53,512 nucleotides of DNA from an uncultured Bacteroidales bacterium (lineage in GTDB: Bacteria; Bacteroidota; Bacteroidia; Bacteroidales; Bacteroidaceae), in assembly GCA_902799985.1 (NCBI GenBank), contig CADCCR010000010.1:1-53512 (forward strand), in the 5' to 3' direction. The position numbers were made by a program, and so were the translations under genes. Positions 43,022 to 53,512 of this stretch are shown piece by piece. Below the pieces are notes generated by a model that saw nothing but the letters and a program-made list of their open reading frames with translations, did not search any database and had not been told where the DNA came from. Numbering within the stretch: position 1 is the stretch's first letter; the number at the start of each line of letters is the position of its first letter.

Positions 43022-45736
43022 TTATTCTGTTGCATGTTTACGCTCCGTTGCCGTCGGCTCATGGCCAACCGCAAGCAGGAGCTGACCTTCTCGCACGGTT
43101 ATGGCATAGTTGCCATCGATGACGCCTTCGATGATGATATCTCCGATGTTGCCATTGATGTTCTTCACGTTGCCAAGCACGTAAGTACCACTCCCAACAA
43201 GACCTTTGCTGCTGCGAATCTCCATCACTGGTGCATCGTATTTCGGTCCATGCTCCCATGTCTTCTTCTCAACATTTAGCGTCCTGACATCCAATTTGTC
43301 AACGTTTTGTCCGTCGATGTCGAAGACAACACGCGCTCCGATGCCCAGCGAGAGACTGTCCACACGAATGCTGCCTACTGCACCTTCGCCGCCAATCTGA
43401 AGCGTGGCATTGTACTCCATTCGGAGGCTTTTCTCAAATGTGCCGCCGCTGACAAGTGTCGTGTGACGATTCATCCAAACGTCGGAACCTTTCATGATGC
43501 CATCGAACTGCAACGTGCCGCCCCACACATCCGTCTTGCCCGTATAAGGCTCTATGACAGAAGGCAGGATGAGTGTGCCTTCGCCTTGCTTCACCAGACG
43601 CATCTCTCCCATGAAAGCACCGCCCGTGAGCGTGTGCGTGTATCTTATGGTCCTGATGTCTGTGTTGCAGCCCGTTCCTTGTGTCCACGAAGGGGTGTTG
43701 ATCGTCAGGATGTGTGGCGAAGAACCTTCTTCGACGGTGAATGATGCATCCTTCTGTTCGTCGATGAGGAGATGGTCGCCGTTGCCGATGGACATTCCGT
43801 CGCGTACGATGGTACGGCCTCTTGTAGGCAGAGGCGGTGGTGCAACGGTGATGCCCTCTAGTTGTCCCAGGAAGTAGCTGACATGTGGCGGTTGGTTGTA
43901 GCCGCACATCTGCCAGCACATGGCATTGCGGTAGTCATGGTCCAGCCAAAGCGAATAGTTACGCCATTGGGTTGGCTCGGTCGTGGTGTAAATGCGGAGC
44001 TTGTGGTCGCTGGTGCGCAAGATGAGTTCCTCGCGCCAATCGCCGAAGATGTCGCCCTGGAAGTTCGGCGAACCTTTCGTGGAATTGCACGTCCAAACAT
44101 CGTTGCCAAAGGCCCAATAACCGTTGCTCCAATCCGAACCGAGCTTCACGACATGAGGATTGAAGCCGTGGTCGTAGCCATCGACACTCATCCTGTTGTA
44201 GTTGAACGTCTCTTCCAGCAAGTCGCCATCCCAATAGATTCGGAAGTTTGGCATGATTGTGCCATCGGAAGCCATTGCTTTCTGTCCGCTGACCGACGAG
44301 ATATATCCGCCAGTACGGGACGATGACATGAGGCAACCTGGATAAGCGTTCGAGAAGTTGCCAGCCATGCAGCGACCGTCGTCCCTGTCCGACGAGCATG
44401 TGAAATAGACTTCGGCTGTTGTGGCATTGCGGAGCATCGAGCCAGGACTGTCCTCGTGGCAGGTAAAGGTCTCCTCTCCCCAACGGAAGGGGTCGAGGTC
44501 GGAAGTGTGCTGCGCATCACCATGTCCGCGGCCGGTAGTGCTTAGGCCCATGCCGTTGTCGTCGATGACCATGGAGCCATAGACAATTTCGTCGCGCCCA
44601 TCCATGTCCACATCGTTGATGCTGAAGTTGTGGAAGCCCTGTCCGAACCACGGGCTGCCACTCTTCTCCTCCTTCCAGTACCAGCGTTGCGTCAGCTTGT
44701 GAGTCGCTGGGTCAACGTCGAAGGCTTTCATATAGATGTGTGTATAAATGCCTCTGCAGATGAGGACACTCGGATGGCGGCCGTCCAAATAAGGTGCACC
44801 AAAGAAATGTTTGTTGGCACGATGGCCGTAATTGTCGCCCCAGGAGTTGTTTGTGGTCTTTTTGACGAGCCCTTGCAATGTGCGTGGCAGGGGGTAGCTC
44901 ATCTTCTGATAGATTTTCCCTGTAGCTCCTTCCATATATAGCAGGTACTCTGTGCCTTGTGTCTCGTAGGAGGTGTTTGGTCCATGCGACACAATGGAAC
45001 CTCTGTAGTTTGCCGTAGCAGAACCTATCACCGTCTCCTTGCCGTCTGCTGAATGAATGGTAAGACCGTCGTTGGCGCGCATCAGGACTTCGGCCTTTCC
45101 GTCCTCGTCCCAGTCGAAGGCAATGGCATTGCTCTCCATTTGGTTCGGACTGAACATATTGGGACCAACGTCAATCCACCAGAGCAACGTGCCGTCCTGC
45201 TTGATGATGTCTATTCTGGTGAAGTCTATTTGCCTGACATCCCAAACGCTTGCCTGATCCTTGACGTTGATGCGCCGCACGATAAGTTCCATTTCTCCGT
45301 CGCCGTCAAGGTCTGCCACGCTGATGTCGTTGGGCTGATACTGCGCTGTAATGTCTGCTCCATCCTTTCCGATGACAGTCGGCAAAGCCACTTCCTTGTA
45401 ATTGTGGTTCCATGCGCCAACAGCCTCGCAGTCCTCGCCCTCAACGCCTCGAACCACAGGGCGAACCGTATATGTATCGTTCAAGGTGCCGCTCTCGTCG
45501 CTGTAGTTTGACACGTCGAGTGGTTCAGCATTCAGCAACATGCCGTCACGATAGACATTGTACGCCACATCATAATATTCCTCGGCAGTAATGCGCCAGC
45601 TGAGGAAAATGCCGTTCGGATTCTTCACGGCTACAAGACCGCGGCCAAGTGCGTCCGTTTGCCTTTGTGCAGAAACAGAAAGCGGACCGGCAACCACAGC
45701 AGAAGCAACTCCCAGAATACATAAGAGGCGTTTCAT
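43022..45736 (-). CDS. rhamnogalacturonan lyase (PL11) with C-terminal extension
   Basis: Secreted pectin enzyme cleaving the rhamnogalacturonan-I backbone by beta-elimination. Start taken at ATG 45736 (MKRLLCILGVASAVVAGPLS signal peptide); ATG at 45745 overlaps thiH. PL11 features: GRGLVAVKNPNGIFLSWRI, calcium-binding blade motifs (ADLDGDGEMELI, FDWDEDGKAEVL, DVDMDGRDEIVYG), and HGFNPHVVKLGSDWSN. The domain ends about residue 610. About 290 residues follow with beta-helix-like repeats, autotransporter/passenger style, ending without the KxxK-type T9SS signal that I can recognise. 904 aa is longer than typical PL11 (about 600). Confidence 0.9.
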   Translation of the reverse strand: MKRLLCILGVASAVVAGPLSVSAQRQTDALGRGLVAVKNPNGIFLSWRITAEEYYDVAYNVYRDGMLLNAEPLDVSNYSDESGTLNDTYTVRPVVRGVEGEDCEAVGAWNHNYKEVALPTVIGKDGADITAQYQPNDISVADLDGDGEMELIVRRINVKDQASVWDVRQIDFTRIDIIKQDGTLLWWIDVGPNMFSPNQMESNAIAFDWDEDGKAEVLMRANDGLTIHSADGKETVIGSATANYRGSIVSHGPNTSYETQGTEYLLYMEGATGKIYQKMSYPLPRTLQGLVKKTTNNSWGDNYGHRANKHFFGAPYLDGRHPSVLICRGIYTHIYMKAFDVDPATHKLTQRWYWKEEKSGSPWFGQGFHNFSINDVDMDGRDEIVYGSMVIDDNGMGLSTTGRGHGDAQHTSDLDPFRWGEETFTCHEDSPGSMLRNATTAEVYFTCSSDRDDGRCMAGNFSNAYPGCLMSSSRTGGYISSVSGQKAMASDGTIMPNFRIYWDGDLLEETFNYNRMSVDGYDHGFNPHVVKLGSDWSNGYWAFGNDVWTCNSTKGSPNFQGDIFGDWREELILRTSDHKLRIYTTTEPTQWRNYSLWLDHDYRNAMCWQMCGYNQPPHVSYFLGQLEGITVAPPPLPTRGRTIVRDGMSIGNGDHLLIDEQKDASFTVEEGSSPHILTINTPSWTQGTGCNTDIRTIRYTHTLTGGAFMGEMRLVKQGEGTLILPSVIEPYTGKTDVWGGTLQFDGIMKGSDVWMNRHTTLVSGGTFEKSLRMEYNATLQIGGEGAVGSIRVDSLSLGIGARVVFDIDGQNVDKLDVRTLNVEKKTWEHGPKYDAPVMEIRSSKGLVGSGTYVLGNVKNINGNIGDIIIEGVIDGNYAITVREGQLLLAVGHEPTATERKHATE

Positions 45737-45741
45737 GTTAC

Positions 45742-46881
45742 TCATCTCCCTGGTTTCTCATTTACGTAGTCGAACGCGGCATCCCAGTCTTTCCAGACGG
45801 GTTCGCGACCGAGTTGTTTGAGGCGTTGCTCAATCTCCTTTGCCGTCCTTTCGTCGGAAACCGTGAACTGCTCCAAGGCTTGCGGGTAGGTGTGGTAGCC
45901 TCCAGGGTTGACCTTCGACTCAGCCGACATCGTCGTTACGCCCAGCGTACACATGTTGTCGCGTATGTACGCAGGCTCGCGTGTCGAATAAGAGATGTCA
46001 ACATCGTGGTCGAAGATGCGCATGGCAAAGGTGGCTTGTGCCAGCTCGCGGTCGGTCATGATGCAGTTCGGCTGGAAGCCCTCGTTCTGTGCAGGCCGCA
46101 TGCGTGGGAAGTTGATGCTGTACTTAGTACGCCAATAGTGCTTCTGCAGGTAGCGCAGATGGTATGCCATCATCGTGACGTCTGTCCGCCATTCCTTCTC
46201 CAGTCCTATGAGCACACCCATGCCGATGGAGTGCACACCGGCCTGCCCCATACGGTCGAAGCCATCGCAACGCCACTCGAAGCGCGACTTCATGCCTCGC
46301 GGATGATAGAGTTTGTAGTTATCGTTGTGGTAAGTCTCCTGGAAACAGATGACGCCATTCAGCCCATGCCTTGTCAGCTCCTTGTACTCTTCTGCCAGAA
46401 GGGGCATCACCTCAATCTTGATGTTCGAGAAGTAACGCTTTGCTATGTCGATGGCTTCTGCCAGATAGGGTACGCCAGCCTTGGCAGGGTGCTCGCCTGT
46501 GACGAGAAGGATGTTCTCGAACGGAGCAAGTTTCTTTATAGCTTTGTACTCGTTCTCTATCTGTTCAGGGGTGAGGATGGTGCGTGCCATTGGGTTCTCC
46601 CTGTGGAAACCGCAATAGACGCACGAGTTCGTGCAGGCATTGGTGATGTAGAGAGGGATGAACATCGACATGGTGCGGCCGAAGCGTTCCTCTGTATAGT
46701 GACGTGAGAGTCGTGCCATCGTCTCGAGGTACGGCTCAGCAGCAGGGGAGAGCAAGGCCATGAAGTCGCTGACGTTCAGATGGCTCTTCGCAAGGGCACG
46801 GCGCACATCCGTATCAGTCATCCGGGCAATGCGTTCCGTCGTCTCTTCCCAGCTTATGTTTTTTAGTTCGTCTGAAAACAT
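45742..46881 (-). CDS. thiH: 2-iminoacetate synthase
   Basis: Radical-SAM enzyme that splits tyrosine into dehydroglycine and p-cresol, supplying the thiazole of thiamine in anaerobes. Radical-SAM cluster site CTNSCVYCGF is visible at residue about 87; HPRGMKSRFEWRC and MRPAQNEGFQPN are family blocks. 379 aa is normal. Preceded by thiF (2 bases) and followed by PL11 with ATGA overlap. Confidence 0.95.
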   Translation of the reverse strand: MFSDELKNISWEETTERIARMTDTDVRRALAKSHLNVSDFMALLSPAAEPYLETMARLSRHYTEERFGRTMSMFIPLYITNACTNSCVYCGFHRENPMARTILTPEQIENEYKAIKKLAPFENILLVTGEHPAKAGVPYLAEAIDIAKRYFSNIKIEVMPLLAEEYKELTRHGLNGVICFQETYHNDNYKLYHPRGMKSRFEWRCDGFDRMGQAGVHSIGMGVLIGLEKEWRTDVTMMAYHLRYLQKHYWRTKYSINFPRMRPAQNEGFQPNCIMTDRELAQATFAMRIFDHDVDISYSTREPAYIRDNMCTLGVTTMSAESKVNPGGYHTYPQALEQFTVSDERTAKEIEQRLKQLGREPVWKDWDAAFDYVNEKPGR

Positions 46882-46883
46882 TG

Positions 46884-49429
<2,546 letters not shown>

Positions 49430-49493
49430 TTAATAGATAAATGATTAGGAATTAAGAGGGTAGAAGTAAGAATTATTAGAGAAGAACTGTAAA

Positions 49494-49633
49494 GCAAAGC
49501 TCGACGTATATTAACTGTGAAGCAAAGCTCGACGCATGTCAATTGTGAAGCAAAGCTTGACGCATGTCAATTGTGAAGCAAAGCTCGACGCAAGTCAACT
49601 ATGATGCAAAGTTCGACGCAAGTCAATTATGAA
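49494..49633. repeat. 28-bp tandem repeat between thiG and thiC
   Basis: Five units begin at 49494, 49522, 49550, 49578 and 49606. Consensus GCAAAGCTCGACGCATGTCA followed by AT(T/C)(G/A)TGAA. Within the thi transcript it would form an RNA array of repeated CGACG words. Confidence 0.93.
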
Positions 49634-49647
49634 TTATGAATTAAGAA

Positions 49648-50424
49648 TTATGAATTAAGGAAAGCTGTTAGTGGCGAGCTTGCTTCTGCCGTGTTGCCAA
49701 CAGCTCCAAGTCCTGCTTCGTAGGCCATTCGTCCTGCGATGACAGCTTGTCGGAAAGCGTCGGCCATCCGAACTGGGTCGCCTGCTACGGCTATGGCTGT
49801 GTTGACAAGACAGCAATCCGCTCCCATCTCCATGGCTTCTGCAGCGTGGCTTGGAGCGCCAATGCCAGCATCGACCACCACAGGTACAGTAGCCTGCTCG
49901 ATGATGATTTGCAGGAAGTCCTTCATGCGCAGTCCCTTGTTTGTTCCAATGGGTGCAGCCAAGGGCATGACAGTAGCAGCCCCAGCTTCCTCGAGGTGTT
50001 TGCAGAGTGTTGGGTCAGCTTGGCAATAAGGAAGCACGATGAAGCCCAGCTTCACGAGCTCTTCAGTAGCCTTTAGCGTTTCGACGGAATCGGGCAGGAG
50101 ATATCGCGGGTCGGGGTGTATCTCGAGCTTCAGCCAGTTTGTGCCAAAGGCCTCGCGAGCCATCTGAGCAGCGAAGACAGCTTCTTCTGCATTGCGAACG
50201 CCGCTGGTGTTGGGCAGCAGCTGTATGGCAGGGTTCTTAGTGATGTGCGTCAGGAGGTCGTCCGTGGCATCATCCAGCTCGATGCGCTTCATTGCCACCG
50301 TCACCATTTCCGTTCCTGATGCTTCTATGGCACGAGCCATGAGGTCGTTGTTGCTAAATTTACCTGTTCCCAGGAACAGACGAGAGTTGAACTCGCGTCC
50401 AGCTATAATCAGTTTGTTATTCAT
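49648..50424 (-). CDS. thiG: thiazole synthase
   Basis: Builds the thiazole phosphate from deoxyxylulose phosphate, dehydroglycine and ThiS-thiocarboxylate. TIM-barrel: [32 protein letters not shown] with the active Lys, [16 protein letters not shown] and [20 protein letters not shown]. 258 aa is normal. Confidence 0.96.
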   Translation of the reverse strand: MNNKLIIAGREFNSRLFLGTGKFSNNDLMARAIEASGTEMVTVAMKRIELDDATDDLLTHITKNPAIQLLPNTSGVRNAEEAVFAAQMAREAFGTNWLKLEIHPDPRYLLPDSVETLKATEELVKLGFIVLPYCQADPTLCKHLEEAGAATVMPLAAPIGTNKGLRMKDFLQIIIEQATVPVVVDAGIGAPSHAAEAMEMGADCCLVNTAIAVAGDPVRMADAFRQAVIAGRMAYEAGLGAVGNTAEASSPLTAFLNS

Positions 50425-50452
50425 GGATTGTTAAAATGTTGTATTTCAATAT

Positions 50453-51067
50453 TTATAGTTTAATCCTCAATATTCTGCCAACCATTTCCATTGGATTGTC
50501 AGCACGAAGGATAGCGCCAGAGAGGGCGATGCCTGATATGCCAGTCTGCATGAGGGCAGGGATGTCGTCGGCTGTAATGCCACCAATGGCTACGATGGGA
50601 ATGTCGATGCCAGCTTCCTTTACCTGCTGCATGATGCTTCGATAGCCTTCCAATCCCAGGATAGGTGAGAGCCCCTTCTTTGTTGTGGTGAAGCGGAATG
50701 GACCGCAGCCAATGTAATTGGCAGAAGCGCGGAAGTGCATTTCTATGTCCTCGAAGGTGTTGGCTGTTCCGCCGATGATAGCGTCGCTGCCAAGTATCTG
50801 TCGAGCTTGGGCAACAGGCATGTCTTTCTTGCCAAGATGCACACCATCAGCTCCCAGCTGGCGAACCAGTTCCACATGGTCGTCGATGATGAATGTGGCA
50901 CCATAGTTGTCGCAGAGCTTTCTCACTTCAGCTCCTGTGCGCAGGAATTCTTCAGCAGAAGCATCCTTCATGCGCAGTTGTACCCATCTGATGCCAGCGT
51001 CCAGAACAAGGCGGATGCCTTCAAGGTAGCTGTATCGGTCGGTGTAGTGTGAAATGAATTGTATCAT
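50453..51067 (-). CDS. thiE: thiamine phosphate synthase
   Basis: Joins the pyrimidine pyrophosphate and thiazole phosphate. WVQLRMKDASAEEFL, FIIDDHVELVRQLGADGVHLGK, GGTANTFEDIEM, GPFRFTTTKKGLSPILGLEG and VAIGGITADDIPALMQTGIS are the family blocks. 204 aa. Overlaps thiS by 4 bases. Confidence 0.95.
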   Translation of the reverse strand: MIQFISHYTDRYSYLEGIRLVLDAGIRWVQLRMKDASAEEFLRTGAEVRKLCDNYGATFIIDDHVELVRQLGADGVHLGKKDMPVAQARQILGSDAIIGGTANTFEDIEMHFRASANYIGCGPFRFTTTKKGLSPILGLEGYRSIMQQVKEAGIDIPIVAIGGITADDIPALMQTGISGIALSGAILRADNPMEMVGRILRIKL

Positions 51068-51261
51068 CCTCCGCAGGCAGCTTTAATGATAGTGATGTGC
51101 ATGTCCTCGCTAAGTGCCGTTTCGTCCCAAAGGCTTCGCGGCACCATCTTGTTGCCGATGGCTACGGCCACACCCTTTTCAGGCAGAGCAAGCTCTGCGG
51201 CAAGCTGGGCCAGAGAGGTTGCATTGGTGGTCAGTGGTTTGTTGTTGACGTTTATCTGCAT
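51064..51261 (-). CDS. thiS: sulfur carrier protein ThiS
   Basis: 65-aa ubiquitin-like carrier ending ACGG, as needed for adenylation and thiocarboxylation. MQINVNNKPLTTNATSLAQL is the usual start. Overlaps thiD end by 10 bases and thiE start by 4. Confidence 0.95.
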   Translation of the reverse strand: MQINVNNKPLTTNATSLAQLAAELALPEKGVAVAIGNKMVPRSLWDETALSEDMHITIIKAACGG

Positions 51262-52061
51262 TGTTTGTAGAAGTGGTTTACTGGGCCGTGCCCATGTCCT
51301 ATGTTCAGTTCTGCTCCTGCTCGAATAGCCTCTTCGATGTATGTCTTGGCATTTGTAGCTGCCTGCTTTAGTGTCTCGCCTTTAGCCAGTTGAGCTGCGA
51401 GTGCTGAAGAAAGCGTACACCCTGTTCCATGTGTGTTGCGCGTATGGATTCTCTGCGAAGGCAGTTCGATGGTCTCGCCTGTTGCAGCATCGAAGAGATA
51501 GTCGACGAGCAGGTCCTCGGAGAGGTGTCCAGCTTTGAGCAGAACAGAGACGCCATACTTCTCCGCCAGCAGCCTTACAGCACAGGGCAGGTCGGCCTGA
51601 GCTTGCAGCGTTCTGCCATCCAGCAGCACCTCTGCCTCTGGTATGTTGGGGGTGATGATGGTGGCAAGTGGAATCAGTTCGGAGCACAATGCCCTGACAG
51701 CGCTTTCCTCCGTCAGCCGATGTCCGCTTGTTGAGACCATCACAGGGTCGAGCACGACATGTTGTAGGTTGCGATTGCTCAGTGCTTCGCAGACAGCTTG
51801 TACGGCTTCCTCAGCGCCCAGCATGCCTATCTTTATGGCATCTGCTCCGATGTCGTCCAGCACAGCACAGATCTGTCCGCGTATGATGTGGGGAGGAACA
51901 GGATGAACGTCTGTTACGCCCAGCGTGTTCTGCACGGTGATAGCTGTGATGGCCGAGGCTGCATAGCATCCCAGGGCGGAGATGGTCTTGATGTCGGCTT
52001 GTATGCCAGCACCTCCGCCGCTGTCGCTGCCTGCTATGGTTAGTACGGTAGTTGGTTTCAT
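51252..52061 (-). CDS. thiD: hydroxymethylpyrimidine (phosphate) kinase
   Basis: Adds phosphates to hydroxymethylpyrimidine. VLTIAGSDSGGGAGIQADIK at the start, DPVMVSTSGHRL, and NTHGTGCTLSSALAA (anion hole) are the family motifs. 269 aa. It is the first gene of the operon, behind the TPP riboswitch. Confidence 0.96.
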   Translation of the reverse strand: MKPTTVLTIAGSDSGGGAGIQADIKTISALGCYAASAITAITVQNTLGVTDVHPVPPHIIRGQICAVLDDIGADAIKIGMLGAEEAVQAVCEALSNRNLQHVVLDPVMVSTSGHRLTEESAVRALCSELIPLATIITPNIPEAEVLLDGRTLQAQADLPCAVRLLAEKYGVSVLLKAGHLSEDLLVDYLFDAATGETIELPSQRIHTRNTHGTGCTLSSALAAQLAKGETLKQAATNAKTYIEEAIRAGAELNIGHGHGPVNHFYKQCR

Positions 52062-52173
52062 TCTCTCCTCGTCCTTTGTTTTTCAGGCAGTAAAGCCTGA
52101 GCCTATACGGAAAAAGGCCACGATGCGATACATCATGACCTTCCTTCTGTACTTCGTTTGTTATTCGACTCAA

Positions 52174-52240
52174 TTCCTACGGCAGTATTGACTGCATCAG
52201 GTTCGAAGGTATAATCTCAGCCCCAACGAGGCACCCTTTT
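52174..52240 (-). promoter_or_regulatory. TPP riboswitch
   Basis: On the minus strand the bases read GGGTGCC, then GGGGCTGAGATTATACC, GAACCTGATGCAGTCAATAC and CTGCCGTAGGAATTG: the THI-box with its CUGAGA core and ACCUGA/AGGAA elements. It lies about 110 bases ahead of thiD and should switch off the operon when thiamine diphosphate is abundant. Confidence 0.95.
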
Positions 52241-52254
52241 GATGTTCGACGCTG

Positions 52255-52285
52255 CAAAGGTACGACTTATTATTGAAAATTCAAA
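52255..52285 (-). promoter_or_regulatory. promoter of the thiamine operon
   Basis: Minus-strand TTTG (52285-52282) and TACCTTTG (52262-52255) are 19 bases apart, a perfect Bacteroidales promoter, 15 bases ahead of the riboswitch. Its -33 box lies within the AT-rich repeats at 52270. Confidence 0.85.
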
Positions 52286-52380
52286 ATTATTAAATTCAAA
52301 ATTCAAAATTAATTGAAAATTCAAAATTATTAAATTCAAAATTCAAAATTATTAAATTCAAAATTAATTGAAAATTCAAA
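52270..52380. repeat. AT-rich repeat array upstream of the thi operon
   Basis: TTCAAAATTATTAAATTCAA and close variants recur at least six times. The minus strand carries many TTTTGAA words, each a potential -33 TTTG. The remainder of 52381-52487 shows no feature. Confidence 0.8.
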
Positions 52381-52487
52381 TAAAACCCCCAACCCCTAAT
52401 TCTTATCCTTAATCCAACGGCATCTTAATCTTCAATCTTCATGGATGCTCTGTCTCCACAGCGTGTTTTTAATGCGTAGAGCAATTC

Positions 52488-52760
52488 TTAATCTTCATTT
52501 TTCCTTTTCTTCTCTGGGAACCATCCTTTGCGTACGCGTTCGCGTTGCTGGTAGAGTTCCAGGATGGACCAGAAGCAGGAGAAACTGAAAACGCCAAGTA
52601 TGACTGATACATAGATGTTCTCGACGAAGAGCGACCCAGCCACGAGGAATGCAGGCCAGCACTTCACGCCAAAGTGGTATTCGCTCTTGATGACGAGGGG
52701 ATGGAACATGCCGATACACAGGAAGGTAGCCAGGCCGAGTATGATGCCGTGATAGTTCAT
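52488..52760 (-). CDS. DUF4491 small membrane protein
   Basis: Start ATG 52760 (MNYHGIILGLATFLCIGMFH); an upstream frame to 52844 lacks sense. About three hydrophobic segments: residues 5-20, 37-55 and 60-80, then a charged tail ERVRKGWFPEKKRKNED. 90 aa. DUF4491 is common in Bacteroidales and has no known function. It has its own promoter at 52815-52845. Confidence 0.75.
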   Translation of the reverse strand: MNYHGIILGLATFLCIGMFHPLVIKSEYHFGVKCWPAFLVAGSLFVENIYVSVILGVFSFSCFWSILELYQQRERVRKGWFPEKKRKNED

Positions 52761-52814
52761 TGAAGTGTGTCTGTTTGTCAGAGTTTGTTCTGTGCCATTG
52801 TTACTTTCAGCCTG

Positions 52815-52845
52815 CAAAGGTACGGAATATAATTCAAAAAACAAA
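52815..52845 (-). promoter_or_regulatory. promoter of the DUF4491 gene
   Basis: Minus-strand TTTG (52845-52842) and TACCTTTG (52822-52815), spacer 19 bases, a perfect match to the Bacteroidales form. Confidence 0.8.
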
Positions 52846-53003
52846 ATTTATTAGAAGAAGATAGAAGAAGATAGAAGGAGACAGATGAAGGTTGAAGGAG
52901 ATTTCTCCGCCTCAGGCGAAACGTTAATTACTAATAAATTCTTTCACAAAACTAAACAAAGGTGTTAAATATCGGACGGTTCGAAGCGTTTTCGTCGATA
53001 TTT

Positions 53004-53035
53004 CTTGCGGGCAAGGTGGAAGCCTCGTACCTTTG
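53004..53035 (+). promoter_or_regulatory. promoter of the BlaI-type gene
   Basis: CTTG at 53004-53007 and TACCTTTG at 53028-53035, spacer 20. It is 28 bases ahead of the ATG at 53064. A repressor operator may overlap but I do not see a clear palindrome. Confidence 0.6.
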
Positions 53036-53063
53036 CAGCGAGCAAACCAAACAACAGCCAACG

Positions 53064-53447
53064 ATGGAAAAGAAAACTTTGAAGCCGCTCACACGAGCAG
53101 AGATGGATGTGATGAACGTCCTTTGGAATGCCCAGCATGCCCTGACGGTCAGCGAGATTGTAGACGGCTATGCGGAGCCCAAACCAGCCTACACAACGGT
53201 TGCCACCTTCCTGAAGATACTGGAGGCTAAGGGATCTGTGGAGCACAGGAAGAAGGAGGAGACGGGCCGCACCTTCTACTATTCGCCCATGCTCTCGCGC
53301 GAGAAGTACGTCAGTCAGGTGGTGAACGACGTGAAAGACACGCTCTTTGGCAGCTCGACCAAGAAATTCTGCTCCTTCCTCATACAGAACGAGGAACTCA
53401 CGGACGAGGAACTGAAAGAGTTACTCTCTTTAATTCAAAATGAGTAA
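53064..53447 (+). CDS. BlaI/MecI/CopY-type transcriptional repressor
   Basis: 127-aa winged-helix repressor. LTRAEMDVMNVLWN is the family start, then LTVSEIVDGY, PAYTTVATFLKILEAKGSVE (recognition helix) and KEETGRTFYYSP. In relatives a BlaR1/MecR1-like membrane protease is next; here the window ends shortly after, so the partner cannot be seen. ATG at 53064 is chosen over a longer frame from 52962 because it lies right behind the promoter. Confidence 0.88.
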   Translation: MEKKTLKPLTRAEMDVMNVLWNAQHALTVSEIVDGYAEPKPAYTTVATFLKILEAKGSVEHRKKEETGRTFYYSPMLSREKYVSQVVNDVKDTLFGSSTKKFCSFLIQNEELTDEELKELLSLIQNE

Positions 53448-53512
53448 ATTCAAAATTCAAAATGAGTAAATTCAAATTCAAAATGAGTAAATTCAAAATT
53501 CAAAATTAAAGT
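53437..53512. repeat. AT-rich tandem repeat at the right edge
   Basis: AATTCAAAATGAGTAAATTC is repeated three times with slight change, overlapping the stop of the repressor gene, whose last codons AATGAGTAA belong to the first unit. It runs off the window. Confidence 0.85.

Overview
The window looks like chromosomal DNA of a gut-type Bacteroidota (Bacteroidales, Prevotella/Bacteroides-like). The best evidence is the repeated promoter form TTTG-N18..20-TAnnTTTG in front of many genes. A PorE-like T9SS lipoprotein, a Porin_O_P protein, a Bacteroidales-type thi operon under a TPP riboswitch, a one-subunit pyruvate:ferredoxin oxidoreductase and several secreted glycan-degrading enzymes agree with this. 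I see no tRNA, rRNA, CRISPR array or prophage. The species is not determined.

Layout. 1-710: unresolved edge DNA. 711-5772: sulfatase, sialidase (both +), beta-carbonic anhydrase and an SDR (both -). 6086-8868: the wreck of a type I restriction-modification locus: an hsdM 5' end fused to a 3' piece of a Fic gene, an intact rhuM, a 50-residue membrane peptide, a decayed winged-helix gene, and an hsdR keeping only its two ends. 8970-12757: GH20 hexosaminidase, two unknown genes and a GH88/GH105 unsaturated glucuronyl hydrolase. 12815-14102: an IS256-type insertion sequence with 8-bp target duplications. 14340-18812 (-): PorE-like lipoprotein and a broken topB. 18978-27125: glycosyltransferase, nifJ, AAA ATPase, mtgA and an OmpA lipoprotein. 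27456-35044 (+): broken proS, MFS permease, PrsW-like protease, SIMPL protein, porin and sodium symporter. 35149-41436 (+): two phenylacetate-CoA ligases, an ACT protein, then a steroid 5-alpha-reductase-like protein, an Old-Yellow-Enzyme reductase and an SDR. 41731-52061 (-): thiamine operon thiD-S-E-G-C-F-H, a PL11 rhamnogalacturonan lyase, tenI and a HAD phosphatase. The right edge has a DUF4491 protein and a BlaI-type repressor.

How the genes fit together. Sulfatase, sialidase, GH20, GH88/105 and PL11 would act on host glycans and pectin outside the inner membrane. The 5AR/OYE/SDR trio has the content needed for A-ring reduction and 3-oxo reduction of bile acids or steroids. The thiamine operon is nearly complete and probably includes the TMP phosphatase step.

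The most notable non-gene signals are three kinds of repeat. A 22-bp hairpin-forming tandem repeat occurs at three places and keeps its palindrome while its sequence changes. A family of CCTCC/GGAGG-rich palindromic elements sits in frame inside at least four genes. Short tandem arrays of 18, 28 and about 33 bp lie between genes. Seven reading-frame breaks, including those in the normally essential proS and in topB, all belong to the same deletion class. This may be real decay or a sequencing or assembly effect.
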